Source: Gorsachius magnificus (Eukaryota > Chordata > Aves > Pelecaniformes > Ardeidae). Taken from it: 64,000 nucleotides of DNA. Where the stretch lies: assembly GCA_034008185.1 (NCBI GenBank), contig CM067086.1, positions 29,657,007-29,721,006 of the forward strand, written 5' to 3'. The translations under genes were made by a program, and so were the position numbers. Of this stretch, positions 22,795 through 35,900 are shown in pieces (the stretch's first letter is position 1; every line of letters starts with the position of its first letter). The notes beneath the pieces are model-generated. The model was not told the DNA's origin, did not search any database, and was given only the letters and a program-made list of their open reading frames with translations.

Positions 22795-25700
22795 GTAAAT
22801 ATTGTAGGAAGCCATCTGGGATTACAGTATTTGTCTGCCAAGATTACAACATCTTTTAAAAATGAATATTGTATAGGGTAGTGATTCTGCAAGGGTATAG
22901 CTGAATGTTTCAAACTCTCACGTTACTTGGTAAATACTGGAGTGAAGACTACTCCTAAAAGTAAGAATGAATTTAAACTTCTGAATTGTAAAGCCACCTA
23001 CTTGACTGAGTACTGATCATCCAGTCCTGATTACTGAGACAATGCAGGCTGGGTACCTACACTATTCTTAATCGTGTTGAAACTTCATGACTTTTTTTTT
23101 TAATTTGGCTAAAATTCATTTGAATATATTTTCTTTTATAATGACTTTCCAATAAGATAAGCAAAGTACTAGTGAGTACAAACACCCAGATGTTTACCAG
23201 CTACTGAAAAACTCTAGTATGCTGCCACTATGACTGTGTAGGCAGGCTGATGAGCCTTTTTTTACTAGTTGCCTTAATGCAATGAACTGGTAAAGACAAC
23301 TTTCAGACACTGATGTATACTGTTGACACACTCATTTTAAAATTCTCTTTCTAGTCTTTGGAAAGCACAAGGAGGATTCTTGGCTTGGCCATTGAGGTAA
23401 GGAAAAGCTTTTTAATTCTCTGGGGATTTATTAAGTTTAGGTATAAGAAGCAACACGTTAACTAACACAAAGTGATCTTAATCATTTTTGTGTCCTTCTC
23501 AAACTGTTTTTGAGGCACATACTTCATCATTAGAAGCTGCTGCTTTAATTCCATAGTAGAGTTGAAATTACTTAAACCTGATGTTTTTCACATTATGTAA
23601 AGTCAGATTACAGAAGGATCAATATCCTTTTTACCTGTCTCTGTCGAGTAAAATGGCCTAATCTCCAAATGCTACATATCAGTTACAAAAATCCTTCTGT
23701 GATGGTCAGTTATGGCTTTGGCTGCTGCATCACTTGCTCCTCATAACATCATGGGTTTGTCTTTTAGCTTGCTTTGCCTGTGAACAGTGTGAAAATGTCT
23801 TGCTTTGAGGAGGAGGGTAGGGCTCAGGTGGGGTAGTAGAGGGTAGAGCTGCTTTTGATTCTAAACAAAAGTAGTTCTACATACACCTTCTTACAATCTG
23901 CTCATTTGTTTAAACTTTGAAGTAAGTATGATGATGAAACCCTTAACGCCCTTGTACATTACTTGAAACAAATCTGTTTAGGGTTTACCTACAGGACATT
24001 ATATGAGGAATCTGTTCCTCTACACTGTTATGGCTTACATGCCCCATTGGAAAAGGGCTGAAATTTTACTTTTGATGCTGTAATTTCAAAAAATAGAGCA
24101 TCTTGTTGGTAGGGAGTGAGATAAGGTGGCTGGTAGTTGGCGCTGGTAGCCTTAACAAAGCTTAACTGGTTCAGCAAGACAATTTTGCTACTATGTGGAT
24201 ATGCCACAGACAAATGGGAATCCAGAGACTAAGCAGTAATGCCATTCAAAGCTAATGCCCAGACTTACAGTGCTGAAGACATGAGGTAATTTATTGTTAG
24301 TGTGAGAACAGTAAAAAAGAATCCAATTAATAGGTTAGTGTTTGGTCACTACTGCTTCAGAGCCTGTACTCACTGTCCAGACAGTAGCAGGCTGCTGTTG
24401 AACTGTAGAACCAGTGAGGCAATTGAAATCGGCATAGCCTAATGAGTACCTCTCAAACACAAACATTAAGAACATTTAATGAGCCAACGTAATTTCTCTT
24501 GGTATCACTGTTTGGTGGTTCATAGAAGCTAAAATACCTCCTACCATAGACAGTTCTATGCTGCCAGTTTACAGTAAAGCATGGGTGCAATTTGCGTGCT
24601 AGATTAAAGACTCTGAGCCAGTGAAGAGCTGTACTGTATTCCTCACCTACACTAATACTCAGTGTATTCTTCACTGCCAATTTCTTTTGCTTTGTTCTAA
24701 AACTAGTAATGGGCTATTCTCTTCCTGACCTATTAAAAAAAAAAATCACCAAAACCCCACAATAATTGTGTAACAAGTAAGAGTATCATCAGCCTAACAT
24801 GGGATCTAATTTGAAATTTAGCGTAGCTTTACTATGGAAGTTATTCCTAGCACAGTGTTTTATTATGAACTTGGTTGGCTTCTTAAATTTACTATAGAGC
24901 CTTTCTGATTTTGCACTGCTCTATTGAAATCTCGTTTTATATCTGCAAATAAATTTCTTTCTGCAGTCCCAGGATGTTGGCATCAAAACTATCACCATGC
25001 TGGATGAACAAGGAGGTGAGTTCTTCCTTCTTCCCCTCTAACACTAAAAATCAATTTTATGACTGTAAAAAAAAAAAAAAAAAACAAAGCAAGAGTTGTT
25101 GCTGAAACTCAAGGCTTATTAAAGACTACTTAAATGAAAATGAGATTTGGCAATTGATTATTCCCATGTGTTTGTAATATTTAAAAGATGTTTTAAAGTA
25201 GTTGAGAGACCATGTTAGTTACACTGTAATACAGCCTCTGCTACAGAAGTAGTTTCTTTCCACCTTAGCATGAATGTAACTGTTAGCATTTATTCTAAAA
25301 GCTGCAACAGAAGTGCTGCTCTAAGGATAGGTCCTTAATGTAGTAAACAAAACTTATCACTTAATCTATCCTAAAATAAAAAAGTTTAAAAATACCAAAA
25401 GGCAGGAAAGAAAAAAGGTATTGGTCATAGTATAAAGATAGAACTGAGACTTTTAAGTTCCTACTTAAAAGAAATGTTAATATTGCATCCCACCCTCCCC
25501 TAATCCATGTTTATTCAGGTTACTTGTTTCTTTTCTAGAACAACTAAATCGCATAGAAGAAGGCATGGACCAGATAAATAAGGATATGAGAGAAGCAGAG
25601 AAGACTCTGACAGAGCTCAACAAATGTTGTGGGCTCTGTGTCTGTCCTTGTAACAGGTCAGTTAAATTGGTACTTGGGTCTGAAGTTCTAGAATAGAATA

Positions 25701-28700
25701 TTTCCAATAGCTACTGTACTGGGAGGTGGTCTCTAATAAAAGAGCTAATTAAAAATGCTGAATCTCTAGGAAAGGTGACTGTTTTGGTTTGTAGAGGTAT
25801 ATTCTTTAAAATTGTATGAGAATAGCTAAAACTTACTTGCATCTAACCATATATTGTGCCCCTTTCACTGCATAGCATCCTGCACAATTGTGCCCTAGTC
25901 TTCTTAAAGCTTGTGTGTAGTAGAATACTATCAGTGTCCATACAGATGAGACCAAACTGGACTACAAATAGCTATATGTAAGTGCCTGTCTGTTAGAAAT
26001 TTGACGGCAAAATTTGTGGGTTTTTTTAAAAGTACTTTTGTACTAACTTAAAAGCAAGGAAGCTTCTGTTCTGGAGAAGGAAAGCAATATTGGTTCTCTA
26101 GGCATTTAAAAATTGTTCATGCTCTAGGGAGGAAGAGAGTAGGAGAACAGATGTTGGTGTTAAAGCTTTAATCTTTCACTAGTCACTACATAAATTCTTG
26201 CAGACCTGCTTCACAGCACCTTTAAGTGTCAGTGTTATGGCTACCATATTCAAGAGTAATCTAATCTTTTTTATGACACTTGATTTGTACTTAAACACCT
26301 AAACAATGATCAGAAATCAGTATTATAAGGAAAACAAATTTTTGGAGGCTTATATTTAAGCAGCAAAGTATCAAATCGATTGGTGTGAATTGGATGCGAT
26401 CACAGTTCTTCCAAGTAAAGAAGAAAGTTATTTTAAGAGTGTGACCACTGATGTGAATAGTGTTTTTGTGTGTTCATTTTTAGCTCTTAAGCATCAGCAA
26501 AAAAACCTTATTATTCAACTGAGAGGTAGCAGAAATACAGGTAAAAAATCCCTGGAGCAGCTGAACTCTGCTTATCCAACAGAATAATACTTCGAGGATC
26601 GCTTAGGATGGATATGAATGTGGTTTCTAAGGCTGAAAGTCTTAGAGCTTTAGTACCTTGAAAAGGCAGATAGTTCTGTCCTGACTTCTAGATAGGTGTG
26701 CTTACTGCTTTATATTAGTTTTAACAAGCTGATGGGCTTTGAGCATTTTGACACACTCAGTCTTTGCTTTCTGTAGTTGACAGGCTTATTTCACCAAAGC
26801 TAAGCAGCTTATTGATGCTGAGCAAGCTCAGAATTTGTGAACTCCTGTGGCACTCCCAATACACAGATAATATTAAAAGAAATAATGAATTGTGTACCAA
26901 AATGGGCAGTAATGTGCAGAAAAATCTAATAGATTAGTAGAGGGCAATGAAGGAGCTGTGAATGCCTTTCATTATCTGCTGGCACATCAATTTCTTAATG
27001 TCAGAATTATTTCTCAACCAGTTATTGCCAAAGCTTTATTTTTTCATAAAGCTAAATTGGAACACTTGCTGAATTAAATATTGCTTTTCTTATTTCTCCT
27101 AGGCTTGGATTATTTAAAAAAGCTTTGTGAAAACACAAAATACTGGCCGTACCCTTAATAGAATCTATTTACTAATAGCAATTTACCTGTTTGCTGGTCT
27201 TTACTGTTCTTTCTTCTCCATTTTCTCCTAACACTGATGCTTGCTTTCTAAAAACGAAGACTAGGATAAGAAGCTGTATGCACTTAACTGGTGAAAGCGG
27301 ATTTTAGGACAAGGTCAGTCTTACTAGTGCAGATGTACCAGCTGTCTGAAGTGATGCTTTTGTTGGATTTGTGCTTGCATGTGCATGATGTCTGTGTGCA
27401 GGTCTCCTTGTGACTGTGGTGTGTTATAATACTGATGTGAATAGAAAATGTCAATTACTACAGAGTGTATTAGCTGTGGAAATGTTTAACAACTGCTTGA
27501 GCCCTTGCTGGTTTGACAGGTTGTATAAATTGTCTTCCTGAGTCTTAAATGAAATGAAATGTGAGAAAATTTAATGTATAATCATTTGTAAAACAGCTCT
27601 TTAAAAAATAATCAGGTGGTGAGAAGTTTTGTTCTTAACTGTGCTTAGTTTGAGCAACAATCCTGTTTCTACCTGTGTACTTCAGAATTGCAAATATTTT
27701 TTAGGCCACTTGTTTTTGTTCAATAAACTCCTCACATTTACCTCTGGCACCTAAGACTTTGCTAATACAGAAGCCAAGCATACAAAACTTTCCTGCTGTT
27801 GTGGCTTTAGTATGAATGAGATGAAAAATATACTGTTCAATCTAGCTGCAGTAAACCTAAAGAGATCTTTAAGCCTGTGTATGCACAAAGAGCTAGCATT
27901 GACTAGTTTACTTAAGAGTTCTGCTGGGTGCAATAATTCCATTATGAACAACAGAAATTATTCCATTTCTTCCCCTTGATGATACTAGATTACTTTTCAT
28001 CGTATCTGACCTGTGAAATACCATTTCCCATTTCAATTACAGAAATGCCAGAAGAATGAGGAGAATATTTCTTCATTACAGCTAATTTCACACCTCTTCA
28101 AATGTGAAACAGCTGGGCTACTGAAAGGCACTACAGATATCAAAATTAATTACCTGTAATTGTTAAGTTAGACATACTGACAGACACTACAGATTTCCCT
28201 TCACAGGCTTTTAAAGAAGCAGAAAAGTGGCAGTGCAGTCTGGATTATCTAGTTTAAACCTGAAAATGCCAGCAAAAAGGCGAACATGAGAATATTCTTC
28301 TCAACGTAGATTCTTTAGGGTTCATGAGAACTGACCACAATTTAGATTAGTTATTTTTCTGTTATATTTTCTTTCCCTCTTGCTTTTGTGGGTTTGTGAT
28401 TCTTGAGATTGCTTCATGTCAGTGTGGTTTCTTTCATTTTTTTTCTTCTGAATTACATGGTAGAAGTGTAATGGTAAGTTGGTTTGTTGCTTTAATGGAG
28501 TTAGTGCAACTGAATTGCAGAATAAAGGAGCTATTTAGACATGGTTACTCTTATTTCATAATCAAAATTAACCTGAGAAACATTAACTTTAAAAAACATA
28601 CTTGGCAACAGAAAATGCTTTACAAAGAGGCAGTAGAAATTTAATGGTTTTCTTGCTTAGTATAGCTACTTGTATTTGAGGGAGTTTTTTTCTTCATCCC

Positions 28701-31700
28701 CTTTTTTCCCTGAAAAGTAACTAATCCTGACTCTAGACTAACTCATTGTAAATGCAACTTTATCTTACGACAGCACAAGCTTTCTGGTTACTGTCATAAG
28801 CTTCCCCTCTTCTGGTAAAGTACATTAAGGAAATTACTGTGCTTGTATTGAAGCTTAAGACCAAATTAATCACTGTTCCTAGAGTAACTCAAGTTATGTT
28901 TGTACTATCCCAGTATAAGAAATTCTATTGTATAGACAAGGCTTTGTCTGTAGAAAATGTAATCTTTCATGCACAAAACAAAGTTTCTGAAAATCCTAGA
29001 TTAATACAGAACTTCAGTCAGGAAGCCATACTTCTGATGTAGCAGTTAAGATTTCTTATTTTTATGACATAGGACAAAGAACTTCGAGGCTAGCAAGGCA
29101 TACAGAGCAACCTGGGGAGATGGAACGGAGAACTCTGCAGATCATGTGATATCCATGCAACCAAGAAGTATAAATCATCAGCAGCCTCAGACTTCTGGAG
29201 GACCAAGTGGTGGATATATTACAAGGTTTGCTGCTTCATATTTTTCAGTCTCAGATGCAGAAATCCCAAGTTACCAATTTTCAGCTTCTTTCAGATGCAT
29301 TTTAGGTGAAGTTGCTAAATAGTACGTTTTCTACTACTGCTTGGAGGAATTGTTGCTGCTTGGAGAGGAGACCGCAGGTGCCTGCACTTCCAGTATTGTA
29401 GTGCTCATCTTAACCTTTAATTTTTTTTCATAGTGGTGGTATCAGTCCGTTTCTGGATGTGAGGACTATAGAGCTTAATGCTCAGTTACTGAGGGGACTG
29501 TTAAAAATATCAAGGACTTTTATTGTCATAAAGTGTATTTAGGACAAACTCGTGTCTTAAATTTCCTTTGGTAGCTGTTACTTTAAAATCTAAGACTAGC
29601 TTAGCACCCTTAGTCCACCCAGGTGGACTGCTTGCTTGAAATACATGGGGGTTTTAAAAGGGGAAAGACATACCTTGGTTTGAATATATTGCCTGTCAGA
29701 TAACTGTGCAATTTCTATTAAGGTAAATTTAGGGTAGGGAAGAACAAGTTCTTGATTCTTGTAACTATTGTCTTAATTATTTGAACAGAATAACAAATGA
29801 TGCCAGAGAAGACGAAATGGATGAAAATCTTGCTCAAGTGGGAAATATTCTTGGGAATTTGAAGAACATGGCTTTGGATATGGGCAATGAGATTGATGCC
29901 CAGAATAAACAAATAGACCGGATAAATGTAAAAGTAAGTGTCAAAGGTGTTCTCTGCCTTCAGCTTAGAGGCTGTTACTGAGAAGTAACATACAGCAAGT
30001 AAAATACAGCACAGGTCACTGAAAACAACTAAACTTGATTGGATCAGAAGGGCAGACATTTACTGGAGGTATAACTGGGGGATTGTTGTTTGCAGGGTAT
30101 CTTGTATGTGGTAGGGAATAGGTATTTTTAATAATAGCAAGATTCTTCTGGAATTCCTAAGGAGTCACTGGAGTCATTGAATGTAAAATAAAACACTGAT
30201 AATTCATTGCCCTAATTCTCATGGACAGGTTAATATTGGGGCTGGAGAGACTTCAGAATAACAGGGTGGGTGCACGGGGGTATGGTCTGCCCTCATCTGC
30301 ACATGAAGCTTGTCATAGCCAGTAGCATCTTTTTATTGCTTTAAAGATTAACTTCTCAAAACAGATTAATCATATATAAGTATGTTGGGGGGGGGGGAGT
30401 TTCCTTCATAGGGTAACTTATAAGGAAGCTAGTTGTTTTAAAAATACCCATATTCTGAAATGAGTAGAAGTTCTTTTATAGGCATCCTTGTTAAAAAAGG
30501 AAACGAAAGCTTTAATGAATAGTGTCTAAAAGATTCTTAAAAAGCAGAAGTTGACACCAATTGCTGTAAAACAACATAATTAAGACAAAATAGGAAGTTG
30601 GATATCACTGAAATGCCCACTAGGGTTAAAAGTAAGAGGAACGGGATTTTCTCAAATACACAGAGCTACTCTGACAAATGCTGATTGTACCTGTGTTAGC
30701 ATGATCTCATGGAGAATGCCTTGTCTTTCACTGTTCCTTGAAACTGCAGGTCTGAGGTGATTATGAAGAACTCTAATATTTTAAAGAACACTAGAAAAGT
30801 TTAATCATAGTTCAAAATGAGGTGTGAAATTCTTACATCTTATAAAGTGGACTGAAAATTGCCTGGTCAAATTAACTGCAAGTGGGAATTACTGGTTTTA
30901 GCAGCAGTAGTGTTTCTGGTAGTTTCAAGCACCTGTTTTGGCCTTATGCCTTTTCATTTCAGTGGTCTGAATAAATCTTGCTGATTGAGCCTTACTAACT
31001 ATTGAAATATAATGTGAACAAGTTAGAATTGCTTTACAAAACAGCAATAAAAATTTAAGTACAATTCCTGGCTTTGAGACTGGCAACCTGTCTGAGGGTA
31101 TTTGAACTGATTAACTGTTTTTAAATCTAGTGAACAGTGTGGAAGCCAAATAAAAATGTTGAATGTAGATCTCTAAAGGACAGTACCATATAAAGAAATG
31201 AAGAGCAATATTAAGCCTAACATCAGAAGAGTTGATGCTTTTATTTTTAAAAAGATAAGAAATTCCAACTAACCTGGGAAGTACATAGGCTTGACTGGGT
31301 GGCTTTTGGTAGCCTACAGTGTTATGCAGGACTCCTAGTCTGAATAAACTCCTACTAAAAGTTTGTTACTGGCTTTTTCTCAGAAGAGGATCTGGTAGCT
31401 AGATCAATGTGTTTCCAAAGTGTTATTAACAGGTTGGATCCTCGCTTATCTATAGTATAAGATAAGCCCCTCCCCAACACTTGATTTGAAGGGCAGGAAG
31501 GAAAGAACAGGAGGGAAGGGCTTGAACTGGCAATGTCCTCTTCCCAGCCCACTGCAAGATGGTGTGAAATGGCTAATATGTGGCATGGGTAGAGCTTCTT
31601 AGGCATTCTGCTCCTCATGGTGAGGGTAGAGGCTAGTTTTGTGCTTCTTACCCCTCCTGCTCATTCCCCAATGCAGGCTGGATAATCAGGGAATTATTTC

Positions 31701-32178
31701 AAAGCTCCTTTATGCCCATAGGTCACTTCCAGTTTTGACGATTACTTCTAGTCCATAGCAACTAAGCTGCTCTGCAGAGGTCCTTAAGATGTCTAAATAC
31801 TTGGAGAGGGAATTTTTATCCCCTTGTTGTGTTACTATTCTTCCTGATTTGCTGAAGTAAGCTACTGTATGCTTTGAGGGTTAGCTAAAGACTAAACTCT
31901 TTCTCCTGATTCTGTTTCTGCCAAAATTGAGAGCTGATGCTGGCTTTAAAAAAAAAAACACCTTAAAAAAAATTACTTCTAGCTTAGAAAAGTTGCTCCC
32001 CTTCTGTGTACCACAATGATAATACCCTACAGTTCAGAAGTTCATGTCAGTTTGAATTTTTAAATAGTTTTGCATGAAGTCTGCAAATGACCTATGAATT
32101 TGTCTCTTTCAGGCTGATACAAACAGAGAACGCATTGAGCAAGCCAACATCAGAGCCAAGAAACTAATTGAGAATTAA
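22738..32178 (+). CDS. SNAP23: SNAP23, synaptosomal-associated protein 23 (complete, seven coding exons)
   Basis: SNAP23 is the ubiquitous Qb/Qc-SNARE that pairs with syntaxins and VAMPs to drive exocytosis at the plasma membrane. Coding exons are 22738-22794, 23355-23396, 24967-25015, 25539-25656, 29073-29225, 29789-29933 and 32113-32178. They join without a break into 209 aa (human 211). The Qb SNARE helix spans about residues 10-76 with zero-layer Q48 (LDEQ). The linker has the palmitoylated cysteine cluster C79, C80, C83, C85 and C87. The Qc helix spans about 141-205 with zero-layer Q178 (EIDAQN). The match to SNAP23 rather than SNAP25 rests on [18 protein letters not shown] and a linker of SNAP23 type. 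The N-terminus [13 protein letters not shown] is the only start that fits. Confidence 0.97.
22795..23354 (+). other. SNAP23: SNAP23 intron 2
   Basis: 560-bp intron with no internal feature recognised. Confidence 0.9.
23355..23396 (+). CDS. SNAP23: SNAP23 exon 3
   Basis: 42-nt exon ([14 protein letters not shown]) between TTTCTAG and GTAAGG, phase 0 at both ends. It is too short for simple ORF searches. The small exon is conserved in the SNAP25 family. Confidence 0.95.
23397..24966 (+). other. SNAP23: SNAP23 intron 3
   Basis: About 1.6 kb, with no exon or repeat recognised. Confidence 0.85.
24967..25015 (+). CDS. SNAP23: SNAP23 exon 4
   Basis: 49-nt exon ([16 protein letters not shown] plus one base) after CTGCAG and before GTGAGT. 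It contains zero-layer glutamine Q48 of the Qb SNARE motif. Confidence 0.95.
25016..25538 (+). other. SNAP23: SNAP23 intron 4
   Basis: 523-bp intron that includes an A18 run at 25067-25084. Nothing else is recognised. Confidence 0.9.
25067..25084. repeat. A18 homopolymer
   Basis: Eighteen adenines 50 bp after SNAP23 exon 4. Confidence 0.9.
25539..25656 (+). CDS. SNAP23: SNAP23 exon 5, end of Qb helix and Cys cluster
   Basis: 118-nt exon after TTTTCTAG, before GTCAGT. It encodes the second half of the Qb SNARE helix and the five-cysteine palmitoylation cluster CCGLCVCPC, which anchors this non-transmembrane SNARE to the membrane. It ends in phase 2 in the Arg89 codon. Confidence 0.95.
25657..29072 (+). 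other. SNAP23: SNAP23 intron 5
   Basis: About 3.4 kb of AT-rich intron. An AATAAA occurs near 27721 but no exon precedes it. No repeat family is recognised. The short open frames do not resemble known proteins. Confidence 0.8.
29073..29225 (+). CDS. SNAP23: SNAP23 exon 6, linker
   Basis: 153-nt exon after GACATAG, before GTTTGC. It encodes [17 protein letters not shown]... through [10 protein letters not shown], the flexible linker between the two SNARE helices. This is the least conserved part of the protein, although the flanking TKNFE and SGGYI landmarks fix its identity. Confidence 0.93.
29226..29788 (+). other. SNAP23: SNAP23 intron 6
   Basis: 563-bp intron; no internal feature recognised. 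Confidence 0.9.
29789..29933 (+). CDS. SNAP23: SNAP23 exon 7, Qc helix
   Basis: 145-nt exon after TTGAACAG, before GTAAGT. It encodes [18 protein letters not shown]... to IDRINVK, most of the Qc SNARE motif with zero-layer Q178. It starts by completing the split Arg140 codon and ends in phase 0. Confidence 0.95.
29934..32112 (+). other. SNAP23: SNAP23 intron 7
   Basis: About 2.2 kb with a G-run near 30388-30397. No exon or mobile element is recognised. Confidence 0.8.
32113..32178 (+). CDS. SNAP23: SNAP23 exon 8, C-terminus and stop
   Basis: After CTCTTTCAG the frame reads [21 protein letters not shown] then TAA at 32176-32178, matching the C-terminal end of SNAP23. Confidence 0.95.
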   Translation, partial: ADTNRERIEQANIRAKKLIEN

Positions 32179-32985
32179 AGCCTGCTGTCATTGTTCAATG
32201 ACACTGTCTCTCCAGCTGCAAGCCACTGTATTCATGGATCTGTGAAACTTCTCCTATTCTGAAATAAGAGGGGCTGGGAAAAATGAAGCAGTACCCTTTC
32301 TATAGGGATTAATTTTCTTTTATTTTTTTTATTGCTTCATGTAAACATGGCCTTGACTCTAAGAAAGCAGCCAATATAACTTCCTCCTACTCATCTGCCT
32401 TCACTTTTTTTTAAAACTGCTCAGGGCTAAAAGTGTTATGGCTTTGAGAATCTTCTTGCATGTTTTACTCCCCCATCCCAGTCTCTTCCCTCAACCCCCA
32501 AAATACAGCCCTTTATTGAAGTTGAACAAGCAGGGTAACCTGAATTCACAGTTGTGAAAAGTTGGAGAGGGCACTTTGCACTGTTTGAAATACCTCATAA
32601 GTTGGTTGTCTTCACTAAAATAGGGACTTGGTGAATATTGTCCGACTTCTATCTCTAGCAGGCTAACTATAGTTTTACAGTTCAAACTACACAATTGGTT
32701 TGGGGTTGAGTTTGTAGATTACAGAATTGAAGAGGCCCACTACTGACTCTTGTGGGTTGAGGGCTTTAAAAACACTTCCTAAACACATGAACTTTAATGT
32801 AAAGGTAACTGGAGGGGCATACAGGTTTCCATTTCTTTATTGTAAATTGCCATTGGTTTGGAGGCCATGACTAGGAAATTATGATGCATTGTTCTGTTAG
32901 TATTTGGGGTGTGTATATATACCTGACCTAAACTCCATGCACATGTAAGTAGAGGAAAATAAAACTATCTCCCTAAAGTACTTAT
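32179..32985 (+). other. SNAP23: SNAP23 3' UTR, minimal extent
   Basis: Runs from the stop codon to just past the first canonical AATAAA at 32958-32963. Further AATAAA signals at 33745-33750, 33975-33980 and 35376-35381 could give longer 3' UTRs. Confidence 0.6.
32958..32963 (+). terminator. SNAP23: SNAP23 polyadenylation signal AATAAA
   Basis: First canonical hexamer after the SNAP23 stop, about 780 nt downstream. Which of the possible signals is used cannot be told from sequence. Confidence 0.6.
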
Positions 32986-35900
32986 TTGATGGAGAATTTT
33001 ATGCCACTCATCTAAAAGTTATTTTAAGTGTTTGAATGATGCATCTTAACTGGAAGAAACTGAGTAGGAAAGCATGCAGCTTTCTTGCATCCCATATCAT
33101 ACTCTATTTTGGCCAGTTTTCACTGGAGTTCAGTTTATGCCTTTTTCTAGCGCAAAATAATGACTGAAATCTTGTGCAGAATTTCTTCTCAGCAGTGACT
33201 TTGGGGGAGCTTCTTAAACCTACTGGAAACAGAGAAGCTTATTATAAAACTTCTTTGTCACAGGTCTAGAGGAAGCAGTACCTATGTAAGAATTGTATGC
33301 TAGTTCTAAATAGATTCTGGACTGGTTTCTTATTGCAGACTTTGGGACTGGCAATTGAGAATATTACATGTCCAAGTTGGTTGCAATTAAGATGTTCCCA
33401 TTCTGTTGCAGAACAGAGGAGTTTCTGACCAGGTGAGGTAAAGCTTCTTCCTGTGAAAAGGAAACACATTTTGGATTTACTGTAATATTATCAGACTTAT
33501 CTGCAGGATTTTCTTGACCTTTTTAGTTTTGTCAAGTAAATTGCAAGTGACCTGTATAACTTTAACTCTGCTGAGCAATATATTATGCCTGTTTTCAAGG
33601 TGGAAATGATGCTTTGGACTAACCTGTGATACTCAGTGTTAGGTGGAAAAAATCTTCAAATTGATTGGAGGAATAATTAAAACTAATAGCATTATGATGT
33701 GGTGGTTTGGAAGGACAGTCCACAAGTATCATGTAGCCTTTAATAATAAATCCCAGGGCTAGAGAGATAACACTAATCTGCTGAAGTGTGAAGTGTTTTG
33801 TTTTTTCAGTAGAAATACAATCAGTATTACAGGTATATTCTCAGTTCACCCCCAGGATAACTTGATATTTAAAGAAGGGGGGGAAACACCCCAAAACCCA
33901 TGTACACACCCCTACTCTACACCCCCCCACCCCAAAAAAACCAAACCTGACCAAAGGATGGAGTTGCTGCATGTAATAAATAGGCCAGTGGTACACTGTT
34001 TGATGTGAATAAGGTAAAGTAATTTTTAGGGGCTGGATGCTTCAGTATTGTGTATTGGCTTCTGTCTGGCTTCCAGTAATTGTTGGAAAGCTAATGAATT
34101 TTAAAAGCTCATTATCTACCCCATTAGTAATGAAAATTATGTGCTTAAAAACACAAGAAGCAAAGAAGTGCCTTTAAGAACATTGCATAGTAAACTCCAA
34201 ACAACCACTTGGATGGGAAGGCATAAGGGATTTGTATGCTTTTTTTTCCTCCTCCTTATAAACTTCAGGTTAACTGAAGGAATACTTGCTGCTGGTTGTG
34301 AAAGCAAAGCATACATTATTTAATTATGATTCTCTCCTGAAACAGAAGGCTAAAGCAATTACCTTATTCTGCTTACAACAGTGCAAACCTGCTATGTAGC
34401 ATCCGGACATTCCAAACACTGGAATGTTTTTCTTCCTTGCCATTACAAGTTGATGGTCTTGACTTCCCTGAGCTGTAACAACAAATTAGCACGCTGGCTG
34501 AGGGAATGCTGTGGTTGGTGTATCAGAACCCTGATATTGCAATAAGTACCACACAAGGAAATACTTGCTTTTTGACACTCTGAGCTTGAGTATTATTGGG
34601 ATATCAATACTATTTTCTGATGCAGCAAGAGCCAAATCTGTGAGGGAGTTGGTGCCTTTATGTTAACGAACAACACAGTCTGCTTCTTGGATTGTCTTAC
34701 TGTTGTCTATAGAATAGATGCTTCACTTCCTTATCTCTGGGATTGAATCAGCACTTGTATATCTTTGTATTTCTGAATGCCATTAAGAATGAAGGTTTAC
34801 AATTTCTGCTTTTGATTGTTAAAACTATATATTATGCACAAAAAAATACATACCTTTATAACTGAATGTGTTTTTAAAACTGTGTTCTCTTGGAAGCGTC
34901 CTTGTTTAGTTTCCTGTCCTTGAAAAACTTGGCAGAATTAGTTGCTACTATGCAACTAGGAAGTTTCCCTTCTATTTTTATTTCACAGAAATCCTAATGC
35001 TAACAAAGGAATGGCTGTAATTTGGAAGAGAGGAATATCTTGATTTTTTTTTTTTCCTTTAACACTCTAGTTGTCATTCCTGCATAATCAGTGTCACCTA
35101 CCTTCAAAATATCAAGTTGTCAAGCATTGGAACGGGCTGCCCAGGTAAGGGGTTGAGTCCCCATCCCTGGAGCTATTTAAAAGACGGGAAGATGAGGTGC
35201 TTAGGGACAGGGTTTAGTGGTGGGATGGCAGGTTTAGGTTAACGGTTGGACTTGATGATCTTTAAGGTCTTTTCCAACCTAAACGATTCTATGATTCTAA
35301 GTGTATCCATCTCTTCTTTGAAAGACTATGATTTGACATGGGACTATACTTCAGGATGATAAAAGAACTAAGCAGAATAAAACTCTTAGTCAAGTATTGG
35401 TAACAGATGCCTAGCAAATACCTAGTCCAATAGGTGAAATCTAGTGAGTTAACCTACTGCCAATGCAATTTCACCTGCAAAGCAATTTAGAATTCTGTTT
35501 TCTCTGATGTTTAAGCCTCAGATTCCCAGGATGCTCTTGGAGGGGGGGGGGGTGCAGGGGGTGGAACACAGGCTTGTGATGACTTGCAGCACTTCAGAGC
35601 TGCAGGAGAGAATGGCATATTGGGGATGTAGATGTACTTATACTACCATGGGGCTGCCTAGTGTATTTCTACTAGTAACTAGGGGGGGGAAATAAAAAAA
35701 AATTAGAGACAGCTTGCATATGTAACCTTTCTGAGCATACAGCATGTGTCCCATAGGTACACTTAAACCATGATAGCTGGTGAATTCTTCCTTGAAAGAT
35801 GAGTTAAGCCTCTCAACACGGGGGCAGCTATAGTATGAACTGCAGCAGAACAACTTGCAGAACTCTTTCCTCTGTGAAGGCTATATGGTGAAACAATTCA

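Noticed and set aside
27721..27726. AATAAA in SNAP23 intron 5 as a gene end
   Set aside because: SNAP23 coding exons continue beyond it with perfect frame, so it is at most an intronic alternative site.
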